The notes beneath the pieces were generated by a model. That model saw only the letters and a program-made list of their open reading frames with translations. It did not search any database and was not told the origin of the DNA. DNA of 64,000 nucleotides from Bacteroidota bacterium (GTDB taxonomy: Bacteria; Bacteroidota; Bacteroidia; Chitinophagales; Chitinophagaceae), in NCBI GenBank assembly GCA_029558715.1, contig JAKQEA010000075.1:1-64000 (forward strand), written 5' to 3'. A program made the position numbers and the translations under genes. Each line of letters starts with the position of its first letter. The first letter of the stretch is position 1. Shown piece after piece: positions 48,999-59,602 of the stretch.

Positions 48999-49721
48999 TC
49001 ATCCCATATTATGAAACACTTTCTGCACATCTTCATCCTGTTCTAACTTTTCGATCAGCTTGCTTACATCAGCGGCCTGTTCATCATTGACTGGCACAGT
49101 AACGGTTGGTATCCATTCGAGTTCTGCGCTGATTGGAGTGATGCCTTTATCTTCCAGTGCTTTTTGCATATTGCCAAAATCGGTGAATCCACAGCGAACG
49201 ACTAATATATCTTCACCATTTTCCCCGGTACCTTCCCCGAGTTCTTCCAGGCCATAATCAATCAGCTCCAGTTCCATATCTTCTGTATTCAGGCCTTCTG
49301 GTTTTAATTTGAATACTCCCATTTTCTTAAACTGGAATGCTACACTACCGCTGTTGCCTAATGCACCATGTCCCTTGGTGAAGCAGGATTTTACATTAGC
49401 TACAGTTCTCACATGGTTATCAGTAGCTGTTTCGACTAATATCGCTACGCCATGAGGCCCATAACCTTCATACAGTATCTCATCATAGTTTACCAGCTCT
49501 TTTCCCTGTGCCCTTTTGATTGCAGCTTCCACACGGTCCTTGGGCATGCCCACACTACGGGCATTCTGAAAACAACGGCGAAGGGCAGCATTGGAATTAG
49601 GGTCGGGGCCACCGGCTTTTACTGCAATGATGATCTCTTTACCAATACGGGTAAAGTTTTTTGCCATTTTATCCCAGCGGGCAAACATCGAGGCTTTACG
49701 TACTTCAAAAATTCTTCCCAT
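48999..49721 (-). CDS. YebC/PmpR family DNA-binding/translation-associated protein
   Basis: [70 protein letters not shown]. Confidence 0.95.
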   Translation of the reverse strand: MGRIFEVRKASMFARWDKMAKNFTRIGKEIIIAVKAGGPDPNSNAALRRCFQNARSVGMPKDRVEAAIKRAQGKELVNYDEILYEGYGPHGVAILVETATDNHVRTVANVKSCFTKGHGALGNSGSVAFQFKKMGVFKLKPEGLNTEDMELELIDYGLEELGEGTGENGEDILVVRCGFTDFGNMQKALEDKGITPISAELEWIPTVTVPVNDEQAADVSKLIEKLEQDEDVQKVFHNMG

Positions 49722-49873
49722 AGATTATAGTCATTAAGTCAAACTCGTCAAATAAGTCAATCGGGCCTTGCATGCCGGAGCTTATCTAAGGCGGGTGCAA
49801 ATCTAAGATAATGGCAGTAAATGAAAAACCGCCCCACTCAGCGGGACGGTTTAACCGGTTATTTGTGTGAAAA

Positions 49874-51526
49874 TCAACTTTTATCTTCTGTTCTTCCCAG
49901 TTTGCTGGCATAAAGCCCTGCGTGGAAAACAGCAAATACAACAGAGATGTAGAATAAAGTTCTGTCGGCATCAAATCCTACAGAATTTTGATGTAAAAAA
50001 CCTACGATGGCTAAAAGAACAGCCAGAACAATACCTGTATAGCGGGCCAGTCTCATTCCTTTCCTGCTGCTGGTTCCGTTACCAAGGTGGCTGTTTTTAG
50101 CACCGTATACAAGATAAATGTCCAGACCGATCAGCATCCATACCAATAAACGGATCCAGGTATCCATAGGCAGAAATACCATCATGAACAGGCAAGTGGC
50201 TACTCCCAGAATAGGAACCAATGGTACCATTGGTGTTTTAAATGCTCTTGGCAGGTCAGGCATCTTGTTACGCATTACCCATACACCAATACAAACCAGG
50301 ATAAAGGCAAAAAGAGTTCCGATACTGGTCATTTCTCCTACCACATCGGCAGGTACAAATGCTGCAAATGCACTTACAAAAAGCATGAACAGGAAATTAT
50401 TTTTTGCCGGTGTTTGAGTCTTGGGATTTACGGCAGAGAAAATTTTAGGGATCAATCCATCCTTACTCATACTGAAGAAGACACGGCTCTGTCCCATTAG
50501 CATCACTAATATCACTGATGCATATCCAAAAAGGATGGCTACTACGATGGCACGGTTCAACCAGGGATAATCAGCATGATAAACACCTGCTGCATCAGGA
50601 GTGCCCATATGCTCAATTGCCACGGCAACAGGTGCAATACCATCTTGCCCCGCAAATGTTGTATAACTTGTAACTCCCGTCATCACATGGGCAAAGAGGA
50701 TATATAATATAGTACAGATAAGCAGTGATCCTAAAATACCTATTGGCATATCTTTTTTAGGGTTTTTGGCTTCCTGTGCCGCTGTACTCACAGCATCAAA
50801 ACCGATATAAGCAAAGAAGACGATGGCGGCAGCCCGTATGATGCCACTAAATCCAAAGTCGCCAAACTTGCCGGTATTGTCAGGAATATAAGGAGTGTAG
50901 TTGTCGTTATTGATGTACTGCCATCCAAGAATAATGAATGTAAGCACTACTGCAATTTTCACCACCACGATTATACTGTTGACAAATGCACTTTCTTTTG
51001 TTCCCCTTATCAGCAGTAAACTCATTAATACAATAATGAATACAGCAGGCAGATTTATGATACCTCCGCTCCAGGGGCCGGCTGTTAATTCTGTTGGTAA
51101 TGTAACTCCAAACCCCTCAAGGAACTTGACCAGGTAACGGCTCCAGCTAATTCCTACTGTAGCGGCACCTACTGCATATTCAAGCACCAGGTCCCAACCA
51201 ATAATCCATGCCATGAATTCTCCCATCGTAGCATAAGAATACGTATAGGCACTACCAGCAACAGGGATCATGGACGCAAACTCAGCATAACACAGACCTG
51301 CAAACAAACAACCCAGGCCCGCCACGACAAATGAAATGGTGATAGCCGGCCCCGCATGATTGGCCGCAGCCATTCCAGTAATAGAAAATAAACCAGCACC
51401 GATGATGGCACCGATTCCGAGGGCTATCAAACCCTTTGCTCCCAATGTTTTTTTCAGCGTATGTGTTCCGGTTTCGGCTGCTTCATTCATTAAAGCATCC
51501 ATCGGTTTTCTGACAAATAAACTCAT
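49874..51526 (-). CDS. APC family amino acid permease
   Basis: LKKTLGAKGLIALGIGAIIGAGLFSITGMAAANHAGPAITISFVVAGLGCLFAGLCYAEFASMIPVAGSAYTYSYATMGEFMAWIIGWDLVLEYAVGA. Confidence 0.94.
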   Translation of the reverse strand: MSLFVRKPMDALMNEAAETGTHTLKKTLGAKGLIALGIGAIIGAGLFSITGMAAANHAGPAITISFVVAGLGCLFAGLCYAEFASMIPVAGSAYTYSYATMGEFMAWIIGWDLVLEYAVGAATVGISWSRYLVKFLEGFGVTLPTELTAGPWSGGIINLPAVFIIVLMSLLLIRGTKESAFVNSIIVVVKIAVVLTFIILGWQYINNDNYTPYIPDNTGKFGDFGFSGIIRAAAIVFFAYIGFDAVSTAAQEAKNPKKDMPIGILGSLLICTILYILFAHVMTGVTSYTTFAGQDGIAPVAVAIEHMGTPDAAGVYHADYPWLNRAIVVAILFGYASVILVMLMGQSRVFFSMSKDGLIPKIFSAVNPKTQTPAKNNFLFMLFVSAFAAFVPADVVGEMTSIGTLFAFILVCIGVWVMRNKMPDLPRAFKTPMVPLVPILGVATCLFMMVFLPMDTWIRLLVWMLIGLDIYLVYGAKNSHLGNGTSSRKGMRLARYTGIVLAVLLAIVGFLHQNSVGFDADRTLFYISVVFAVFHAGLYASKLGRTEDKS

Positions 51527-51553
51527 ATCCGTTTTTTACAAAATGATTAATGA

Positions 51554-53200
51554 TTATTTCTTAAAATTTTTGATAGCGGTAAGATACCTGTTCAATTCTT
51601 CCCTGACTTTGGGGAACAGGAAGAACAACCCGATCATATTGGGAAATACCATTGCAAGGATCATTGCATCGGAAAAATCCGTTACTGCGGTAAGCGAGAT
51701 TGATGCGCCTATAATTACAAAGGCAAGAAAAAGGAATTTGTAGGACAAATCTGCTGCTTTGCTTCGGCCAAAGAGATATTTCCATGCCTGCAAACCATAA
51801 TACGACCAACTGATCATTGTAGAGAAGGCAAAAAGTACAATTGCAATGGTAAGCACATAGGAAAAATGAGGAATTACATTATTATAAGCAATAGAAGTCA
51901 GGTCAACACCACTTACCGCAGCACCGTTCTCGTTCAGTATTACAGTACCCCGTCCATCTCCTCCATACGGAAACATCACCCCATCTTTGTTGAACATGAT
52001 AATCACCAGAGCTGTCATAGTACAAATCACTACTGTATCTATGAACGGTTCCAATAAAGCAACTATACCTTCCGAAGCCGGGTATTTTGTTTTTACGGCA
52101 GAGTGAGCAATAGAAGCAGAACCGGCGCCGGCTTCATTGGAAAAAGCGGCCCGTCTGAAACCTATTATAATCACACCCATTACACCACCTAAGCCAGCCC
52201 GCGGAGAAAATGCCTCGGAAAAGATCATTCTGAATGCATCATCGATAAAGCTAAAATTCGCAAATATGATGATTAATGAAGCTACAATGTAAATAACTGC
52301 CATAAAAGGCACAATCTTTTCTGTTACCGTTGCAATCTTTTTAATACCCCCGATAATTACTATACCCGTAATTACAGCCAGAATTAATCCAATGATAAAA
52401 CCGGATGCAGAACCTGACATACCAGTCATTGAAACTATTTGTTGTGCAGCCTGGTTCGCCTGGAAAGCATTTCCCCCGCCAAATGAACCGCCTATACAAA
52501 GAACAGCAAAAAGGGCGGCTAATACTTTGCCAAAACCTGCAAGATTTTTTTCAGCAAGTCCTTTTTTCAGGTAATACATAGGGCCGCCATATACAACTCC
52601 GTTTTCGTCAATATCACGATATTTTACACCCAAAGTACATTCAACGAATTTGCTGCTCATACCCAACAGGCCGCAAACGATCATCCAAAAAGTGGCGCCA
52701 GGACCGCCAACAGCTATGGCCACAGCCACCCCGGCAATATTTCCAAGCCCTACCGTTCCGGAAACTGCAGTAGCTAAAGCCTGGAAATGGTTTACTTCTC
52801 CATGATGTGATTCTTTCTTAATTGTGTCTACTATATCACCATCCACTGTATTAACAGCGGCTTTTACGGGAATGGCATCTTTCTCCAGGTTGTCAAATTT
52901 TCCTCTTACCACTTTTATAGCCAGACCAAATTGCCGCAGATTCACGAAGCGAAATAAAAGGGTAAATGACAGCGCACCGAGGGCAAGGATAATTACGATA
53001 AGAGGAACTGAAGTTCCGCCAATATTAACAGAATAAAAAACGATACTGTTAGTGGCATCTGTTACTGGCTGAAAAGCTTCATTGATCCGTTGATCAATCC
53101 CTTTTTCTGTTTCTGACGGAATGTCTTGTGCAACTGTGAAGAGAGGTAAAGCAAAGGTAGGGATCAATACGTAAATACCCTTCAATATGTATTTTAGCAT
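51554..53200 (-). CDS. Alanine/glycine:cation symporter (AGCS) family protein
   Basis: HFQALATAVSGTVGLGNIAGVAVAIAVGGPGATFWMIVCGLLGMSSKFVECTLGVKYR...AAFSNEAGAGSASIAHSAVKT. Confidence 0.94.
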   Translation of the reverse strand: MLKYILKGIYVLIPTFALPLFTVAQDIPSETEKGIDQRINEAFQPVTDATNSIVFYSVNIGGTSVPLIVIILALGALSFTLLFRFVNLRQFGLAIKVVRGKFDNLEKDAIPVKAAVNTVDGDIVDTIKKESHHGEVNHFQALATAVSGTVGLGNIAGVAVAIAVGGPGATFWMIVCGLLGMSSKFVECTLGVKYRDIDENGVVYGGPMYYLKKGLAEKNLAGFGKVLAALFAVLCIGGSFGGGNAFQANQAAQQIVSMTGMSGSASGFIIGLILAVITGIVIIGGIKKIATVTEKIVPFMAVIYIVASLIIIFANFSFIDDAFRMIFSEAFSPRAGLGGVMGVIIIGFRRAAFSNEAGAGSASIAHSAVKTKYPASEGIVALLEPFIDTVVICTMTALVIIMFNKDGVMFPYGGDGRGTVILNENGAAVSGVDLTSIAYNNVIPHFSYVLTIAIVLFAFSTMISWSYYGLQAWKYLFGRSKAADLSYKFLFLAFVIIGASISLTAVTDFSDAMILAMVFPNMIGLFFLFPKVREELNRYLTAIKNFKK

Positions 53201-53414
53201 ACAGCGTTGGTTTAGGTTCTGGATGAAGAATTAAGTTCGTAAAATACTTAATTATTTAACAGAAAGAATAAAATTATCCACCACCGGCAATTTCGACTAT
53301 TCCTCCAAAGCAGGTATTTTTTTGCATATAAACCTTTAGTTTTGAGTCTTTACAATTATGCAGCCTGTGCGGGCCGTCTAATTGTGAGCTGAATCAGCTT
53401 TAATAAATAAGCAC

Positions 53415-54698
53415 ATGCGAAAAATACCTCTCTATATTAAGATTATTGCCGGAATGATACTGGGAGTGGCATTTGCTCTTCTTGCTATTCGCTTTGAGGG
53501 TGGTGTTCAGTTTACCAAAGACTGGATAAAACCATTCGGGACAATATTTATCAATATGCTGAAGCTGATTGCTGTACCGTTGATTTTGGCATCTTTGATC
53601 AAAGGCGTATCTGACCTGAAAGACATTTCCAAACTATCCCGTATGGGGCTTAGGGCTGTAGTACTGTACCTTTTCACAACTGTTTTTGCAGTATGCCTTG
53701 GCTTAACAGCGGTTAACGTTTTTAATCCGGGAAAATCAATAAGTCCCGAAACAAGAACCCAGATGATGTCGGCCTATGGTGTGGATGCCGGAAAAAAGCA
53801 ACAAGAGGCTGAACTGCAAAAGGGCGCCGGGCCATTAAAATTTGTGGAAGATATTGTGCCCGATAATATAATCAAAGCAGCATCATCTAACTCGACCATG
53901 CTGCAAGTGATATTTTTTGCATTATTTGTAGGGGTTGCATTAATACTAATACCTGCAGATAAAGCCAGGCCGATGAAAGATTTTTTCGACAGCTTTAACG
54001 ATGTAATATTAAAGATGATTGACCTGATTATGAAGGGGGCACCGTTAGGGGTTTTTGCATTAATGGCTACACTGGTCGCCGAATCGCCTGGGTGGGAAAT
54101 TTTTAAGGCGTTAGGGAAATATGCGGTAACAGTGATAACAGGACTCGTCATTCTTATTTTTATATTCTATCCCTCATTAATCTATTTGTTCACAAGAAGA
54201 AACCCCGTACAATTCATTAAACAGGTATCACCGGCACAGTTATTGGCTTTTTCCACCAGTTCAAGTGCAGCCACTTTACCTGTTACAATGGAATGTGTAG
54301 AGAAAAGGGTAGGTGTAGATAATGAAGTTTCAAGTTTTGTATTGCCAATCGGCGCTACTGTTAATATGGATGGTACCAGTCTCTACCAGGCTGTGGCAGC
54401 TGTATTCATTGCACAGGCTTTCGGCCTGGAATTAAGCCTCACAACACAGCTAGGGATAATTGTTACGGCCACTCTCGCTTCTATAGGCTCGGCTGCAGTG
54501 CCAAGTGCCGGAATGGTCATGCTGGTGATTGTGCTGGCCCAGGCTGGTATTCCGGAAGCAGGCCTTGCACTTATTTTTGCTGTTGACAGACCTTTGGATA
54601 TGGTAAGGACAGTAGCCAATGTAACCAGTGATTGCACCTGCGCTACTATTATTGCTAAATCGATTGGAAAATTAGAGGAACCGGCAAAAGCCGTGTAA
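53415..54698 (+). CDS. Dicarboxylate/amino acid:cation symporter (DAACS)
   Basis: FINMLKLIAVPLILASLIKGVSDLKD...AFSTSSSAATLPVTMECVEKRVGV...LPIGATVNMDGTSLYQAVAAVFIAQ. Confidence 0.95.
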   Translation: MRKIPLYIKIIAGMILGVAFALLAIRFEGGVQFTKDWIKPFGTIFINMLKLIAVPLILASLIKGVSDLKDISKLSRMGLRAVVLYLFTTVFAVCLGLTAVNVFNPGKSISPETRTQMMSAYGVDAGKKQQEAELQKGAGPLKFVEDIVPDNIIKAASSNSTMLQVIFFALFVGVALILIPADKARPMKDFFDSFNDVILKMIDLIMKGAPLGVFALMATLVAESPGWEIFKALGKYAVTVITGLVILIFIFYPSLIYLFTRRNPVQFIKQVSPAQLLAFSTSSSAATLPVTMECVEKRVGVDNEVSSFVLPIGATVNMDGTSLYQAVAAVFIAQAFGLELSLTTQLGIIVTATLASIGSAAVPSAGMVMLVIVLAQAGIPEAGLALIFAVDRPLDMVRTVANVTSDCTCATIIAKSIGKLEEPAKAV

Positions 54699-54712
54699 AA
54701 AATTATTGAAAC

Positions 54713-55474
54713 ATGTTTGAATTGTTAGACGCCGGTTTTCACTGGACGAATTTATTGCAGCCACAGTTCTACGTAGAAAATGGAGGACTATGGTTGTTAT
54801 TGTTTGTAGTATTCGCAGAAACAGGTTTGTTCGTAGGTTTTTTTCTGCCGGGTGATTCGCTGTTGTTTGTGGCCGGTATTTATGCCCACCAAATAACCAA
54901 GAAAACCGGCGAAGTAGTACCAGGCCTTGCATACCAGTTTCTTGACCTGATCGGTTTGGGTAGTGCAAGAAATGAATGGATTGATCTGTTTGTACTGGTG
55001 GGATTGATTTCTATTATGGGAATACTGGGTAACTCCGTAGGCTATTGGACGGGAAGGAAAGTAGGCCCGGCCATGTATCATTGGAGAGACAGGTTTTTAT
55101 TCAAAAAAAAGTATTTGCACCAGGCACATGACTTTTACGAAAAACACGGCGGGCTTGCGGTTATCGGTGCCAGGTTCCTTCCCTTTATAAGGACATTTGC
55201 TCCGATAGTGGCGGGTATTGTACAAATGGACAGTAAAAAATTTCATTTCTACAATGTAGTCGGCTGTATTGCCTGGGTGTTTACCATGATCTTCGCTGGT
55301 TATTTTTTACAGAAATGGATACTTAAGCAATTTGGATTTGACTTAAAAGAACACCTGGAGATAATTGTTTTGGGAATAGTGTTAGTAACTACTGCACCGG
55401 TGATCATTAAAATGTTCTCCAGCCCCAAAAAGAAACCTGTAGAAGTAAAAGGGAATGATACAAAACAACCGTAG
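54713..55474 (+). CDS. DedA family membrane protein
   Basis: FAETGLFVGFFLPGDSLLFVAG...NSVGYWTGRKVGPAMY...GGLAVIGARFLPFIRTFAPIVAGIVQM. Confidence 0.93.
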   Translation: MFELLDAGFHWTNLLQPQFYVENGGLWLLLFVVFAETGLFVGFFLPGDSLLFVAGIYAHQITKKTGEVVPGLAYQFLDLIGLGSARNEWIDLFVLVGLISIMGILGNSVGYWTGRKVGPAMYHWRDRFLFKKKYLHQAHDFYEKHGGLAVIGARFLPFIRTFAPIVAGIVQMDSKKFHFYNVVGCIAWVFTMIFAGYFLQKWILKQFGFDLKEHLEIIVLGIVLVTTAPVIIKMFSSPKKKPVEVKGNDTKQP

Positions 55475-55477
55475 TGT

Positions 55478-56737
55478 ATGAACCAGGCCAAACCTGTTTC
55501 CATTTTTAATATTGCCGTTATAGTCGCCGCATTAGGCTATTTCGTAGATATCTATGACCTGCTTTTGTTTACTATTGTAAGGGAACCGAGCCTGGCAGGA
55601 CTGGGAGTTGATCTGTCTGTAAAACAGGAAGTGATCGCTGCAAGTACTAAAGTTATTAATTGGCAAATGTGGGGCCTTTTGATTGGTGGTATCATCTGGG
55701 GCATCATGGGTGATAAAAAAGGCAGGTTGAGTGTGTTGTTCGGCTCGATCATCTTATACTCTGTGGCCAATTTCTTTACCGGCTTTGTTCAAACTGTTGA
55801 ACAGTATGCTTATGCAAGATTTGTTGCCGGTATTGGCCTGGCCGGTGAGTTGGGTGCAGGCATTACATTAGTAAGTGAACTATTACCAAAGAATAAAAGA
55901 GGTATTGGTACTTCCCTTGTCGCCGGCATTGGCCTGTTTGGCGCAGTCGCGGCTTACTTTACATTTAAGTTTACGGATGATTGGAGGCTTTGTTATAAGA
56001 TAGGGGCAGGATTGGGAGTCATGCTCTTATTTCTTCGTATAAGTGTGGCCGAAAGTGGTATGTTCAACCAGGTGAAGCAACAAAATATTTCCCGGGGAAA
56101 CCTGCTAATGTTTTTTAATAATGGTCAACGTTTCCGGAAGTACTTGCTCGCCATACTGATTGGCTTACCTACATGGTTTGTAATTGGTATTCTTGTAAAC
56201 CTGAGTAACAGGTTTGCTACGGAGTTCTACGGGAAAAATGAAATTGAATCGGGCAGGGCAATTATGTTTGCATATGCGGCAATTGCAATAGGCGATATAC
56301 TTGTTGGTTTTGTAAGCCAGTATTTTAAAAGTCGTAAAAAAGCGTTGTACCTGTTTTACTTCTTTGCGATAGTGTCAGGCGTATATTTCTTTAGCGGTAA
56401 TATCCGAAATGATGCTTCGATGTATATGGCTTGTGCAGCATTAGGTTTCAGTACAGGGTTCTGGGCGATTTTTGTAACCATGGGTGCGGAGCAATTTGGC
56501 ACCAATCTCAGGGCCACTGCCGCTACTACCATACCAAATTTTGTAAGAGGTTCCCTTCCTCTCATCAACCTGATGTTTGTCAACTTATTCCAGCAGAGTA
56601 TTGGGTGGAGCTTTGTTAAAAGTGCCATGGTAACAGGTGTTATCGTTATGATTGTAACTTTGGTTGCAGCTTACTTCACAGAAGAAACTTTTCACAAGGA
56701 TTTGAATTATACAGAGCCTGAAGACATAATACCGTAA
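55478..56737 (+). CDS. MFS transporter
   Basis: GYFVDIYDLLLFTIV...MWGLLIGGIIWGIMGDKKGRLSVLFGSIILYSVANFFTGF...ARFVAGIGLAGELGAGITLVSELLPKNKRG. Confidence 0.92.
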   Translation: MNQAKPVSIFNIAVIVAALGYFVDIYDLLLFTIVREPSLAGLGVDLSVKQEVIAASTKVINWQMWGLLIGGIIWGIMGDKKGRLSVLFGSIILYSVANFFTGFVQTVEQYAYARFVAGIGLAGELGAGITLVSELLPKNKRGIGTSLVAGIGLFGAVAAYFTFKFTDDWRLCYKIGAGLGVMLLFLRISVAESGMFNQVKQQNISRGNLLMFFNNGQRFRKYLLAILIGLPTWFVIGILVNLSNRFATEFYGKNEIESGRAIMFAYAAIAIGDILVGFVSQYFKSRKKALYLFYFFAIVSGVYFFSGNIRNDASMYMACAALGFSTGFWAIFVTMGAEQFGTNLRATAATTIPNFVRGSLPLINLMFVNLFQQSIGWSFVKSAMVTGVIVMIVTLVAAYFTEETFHKDLNYTEPEDIIP

Positions 56738-56746
56738 AGTCATACT

Positions 56747-57730
56747 TTGGCTAAATTCCTTATCATACGTTTTTCTTCCATTGGGGATATTGTGCTGACA
56801 ACACCTGTAATCCGTTGCCTTAAGCTGCAGGTACCGGACGCAGAGGTACATTTCCTCGTAAAAGATTCTTTTCGTTCTGTTGTTGCACATAACCCGTACA
56901 TTGATAAAATCCATGTATTGGCACATAGCTGGGAACTGATGATCGAGGAGTTGAAAACGGAAGACTATGATTATATCATAGACCTGCATCATAATACAAA
57001 AACACTGCGTGTTAAGAATGCATTGCGGAAAAAATCATTTTCTTTCTATAAACTGAATATCGAGAAATATATACTTACCAGTATTAAAATAAATGTCCTG
57101 CCAAAAATTCATATAGTTGACCGGTATATGAAAACAGTTGAATCATTTGGTGTTAAGAATGACGGTAAGGGACTGGATTATTTTATTTCAAGAGAAGAAG
57201 AAACGAAAAGAGAAGATATCCCGGCCTCTCATTCTGCGGGGTATATAGCCTGTGTAATCGGGGCAGCACATGGAACCAAAAGATGGCCGGCGCATAAATG
57301 GAAAGAATTTTGCCGGGAAATAAATCACCCGGTCATATTGTTAGGAGGTAAAGAGGATATGGTAAATGGTAATGAGATTGCAGCAGTGGATACAGTGAAA
57401 GTGTATAATGCATGTGATAGGTTTAAACTAAATGAAAGCGCCGATCTTATTAGAAAGGCGAAATTGGTCATTACGAATGATACAGGCCTGATGCATATAG
57501 CCGCTGCCTACAAAAAAATAATTATCTCTCTTTGGGGTAATACCGTTCCTTCTTTTGGGATGACACCTTATTATGGTGATTTTTCGTTGACTTCTTTACA
57601 GCTGCAAACAAAAGTCTGGTGTCGTCCCTGTTCCAAGATCGGGTACAACAAATGCCCGTTGGGGCATTTTAAATGCATGGAAAAGATTTCCGTGGACGAA
57701 CTCTTGGAAAGAGTCAGGCAAAAGATTTAA
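56747..57730 (+). CDS. Glycosyltransferase family 9 (heptosyltransferase-like)
   Basis: KFLIIRFSSIGDIVLTTPVIRCLKLQVPDAEVHFLVK...ACVIGAAHGTKRWPAHKW...VITNDTGLMHIAAAYKK. TTG start codon. Confidence 0.93.
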   Translation: MAKFLIIRFSSIGDIVLTTPVIRCLKLQVPDAEVHFLVKDSFRSVVAHNPYIDKIHVLAHSWELMIEELKTEDYDYIIDLHHNTKTLRVKNALRKKSFSFYKLNIEKYILTSIKINVLPKIHIVDRYMKTVESFGVKNDGKGLDYFISREEETKREDIPASHSAGYIACVIGAAHGTKRWPAHKWKEFCREINHPVILLGGKEDMVNGNEIAAVDTVKVYNACDRFKLNESADLIRKAKLVITNDTGLMHIAAAYKKIIISLWGNTVPSFGMTPYYGDFSLTSLQLQTKVWCRPCSKIGYNKCPLGHFKCMEKISVDELLERVRQKI

Positions 57731-57798
57731 CCCCCCGCTCAAAACATTGAGATGGATCTTGCCTGACTCTTAAAAATATACAAGAGTAACGAAGCTGT

Positions 57799-57909
57799 TT
57801 AGCTATTCATAAAGAATACAGCCAGCACGGTAAAGACTACAATAAAGCCACCAATAACAATACGGGCCTGTACGTCTTCATCGCTCATCATGAGTTTAAT
57901 TCTTTTCAT
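57799..57909 (-). CDS. Small single-TM protein (36 aa), not in ORF track
   Basis: MKRIKLMMSDEDVQARIVIGGFIVVFTVLAVFFMNS-stop on the minus strand. Confidence 0.5.
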   Translation of the reverse strand: MKRIKLMMSDEDVQARIVIGGFIVVFTVLAVFFMNS

Positions 57910-58121
57910 AACCTGATTTTTTAGTTTTCAAAACGAATGTTAACCAGGTTTTCAAGGAAATGGGTAAGGTATTCGGAAAGGATAGGAGAGAAATGCAGAT
58001 AATGCAAAAGTAGAATGAGGATTTTTGAATTGCAAATTATGTACTGCCTTTTTTAATAGGAAAACTACGATTCAAAAAAACCTTATGTAACTATAAGATT
58101 GTAATTTTAAATAAAAACATT

Positions 58122-59066
58122 GTGTTTCTGCGTCTTACACTATTGTCTTTTTTTGTTTTGTTTGGGCTCTTTACCAAAGGTCAGCAGGCAGGCAGTGCCG
58201 TTGATTCTTTCAGTATGTACGGCGATATAAAAATTACAATCGACAAACCTGTAAACTACAGGGAGGGCAAGGAAACGTTTATTATATTTTTTGCACTTCC
58301 AAATGGTAACACGACAGCACAGACAAGGGGAAAGAAAATGATGCCGGGAGATGACTGGCATTTCGATATACAGCATATCAGTGCACAGACAAAGTTTATC
58401 CGCCGGCAACTAAGAAACAAAAACTTTGTCGTTATCTACCTGGAGAATAATTACAAAAGCTGGCCTGCCTGGAAACAAAAACACCCTGGTTTCAGAATGG
58501 AGATTCCCCATATTATTGATTCCTTGTCAGGTCTGTTTAGAACAAAAAGAAAAAGCATATACCTGAATGGGCATAGTGGAGGCGGTAGTTTTATATTCGG
58601 TTACCTGGCAGGTGTCAGCAAAATTCCTCCTATGATAAAAAGGATCAGCTTCCTTGATAGTGACTACGGGTATGACAGCTCTTATTATCCAAAGATCAAA
58701 ACCTGGCTGCAGCAAACAAAAGAAGCAAACCTGAATGTGTTTGCTTATAACGACAGCATCGCATTGTATAATGGCAAACCTGTAGTGTTAGCTACCGGCG
58801 GTACATGGTACCGGAGCAGGTTGCTGTTGAAGCACCTGCAAAATGATTTTTCATTTGTTGAATCCAGGACAGATAGCCTTATCATTAACAAGAGCACCGA
58901 CAAACGAATGCAATTCTACTTTAAGATCAACACAGACCAGGGGATTTATCACACACAGCAAGTGGAGCTGAATGGGTTCATTCATTCAATTCTTTGTGGT
59001 ACCAGATATGATTCGCGGAGATATAGATACTATGGCCAAAGAGCCTACCAGGATCTTATCGAGTAA
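58122..59066 (+). CDS. Secreted alpha/beta-hydrolase-like protein
   Basis: Signal-like N-terminus (GTG start); nucleophile-elbow motif SIYLNGHSGGGSFIFGYLAG; late HSILC. Confidence 0.65.
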   Translation: MFLRLTLLSFFVLFGLFTKGQQAGSAVDSFSMYGDIKITIDKPVNYREGKETFIIFFALPNGNTTAQTRGKKMMPGDDWHFDIQHISAQTKFIRRQLRNKNFVVIYLENNYKSWPAWKQKHPGFRMEIPHIIDSLSGLFRTKRKSIYLNGHSGGGSFIFGYLAGVSKIPPMIKRISFLDSDYGYDSSYYPKIKTWLQQTKEANLNVFAYNDSIALYNGKPVVLATGGTWYRSRLLLKHLQNDFSFVESRTDSLIINKSTDKRMQFYFKINTDQGIYHTQQVELNGFIHSILCGTRYDSRRYRYYGQRAYQDLIE

Positions 59067-59502
59067 CATTGTCTGTTATAAATGGTTCCTGGAATAACAC
59101 AGGAAACTGTTTTTTAATTTTTTCCTGCTGCTTGGAACTCAGGTTATCGAATAATTTTTTATGTTTTTGCAGGCACAATTCAGTAAGAGCTCTTTTTTGC
59201 CCGGCTTTTATTTCCTTCATCACCACTTCAATTACCACATCCGGAGTATGAGGTTCTTCCTTAACCAGCGTAATTTTATTGTGCATCAGGCCTGTGCCCA
59301 TATAGCTTTTAAAAAGACGTTCCTGAATATAACGGGCCAGGTCATCAGAGCTGACCATATCCCTGCCAACAGTGATAAGTCCTGTTTCACTAACGGTTAT
59401 CAGCAGGATTTTTTCTGCCTTACTTTCTTTTATAGCAGACAGCCCGGCAGGTGATTTTATACAAGTGATACTTAAGACAACAACTAGTATATAGCGAAGC
59501 AT
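59056..59502 (-). CDS. Secreted protein resembling the ExbD periplasmic domain
   Basis: ILLITVSETGLITVGRDMVSSDDLARYIQERLF...DVVIEVVMKEIKAGQKRALTELCLQKH; tentative family match. Confidence 0.5.
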   Translation of the reverse strand: MLRYILVVVLSITCIKSPAGLSAIKESKAEKILLITVSETGLITVGRDMVSSDDLARYIQERLFKSYMGTGLMHNKITLVKEEPHTPDVVIEVVMKEIKAGQKRALTELCLQKHKKLFDNLSSKQQEKIKKQFPVLFQEPFITDNVTR

Positions 59503-59602
59503 AAAAAATACAGCTGAAGTTAACTAAATGAATAGCTCCTGTTATTCTTCTTAAGATAAGAATGCGATTCTTATTTAATGAACCGCATTCTTACAAAAAA
59601 GA

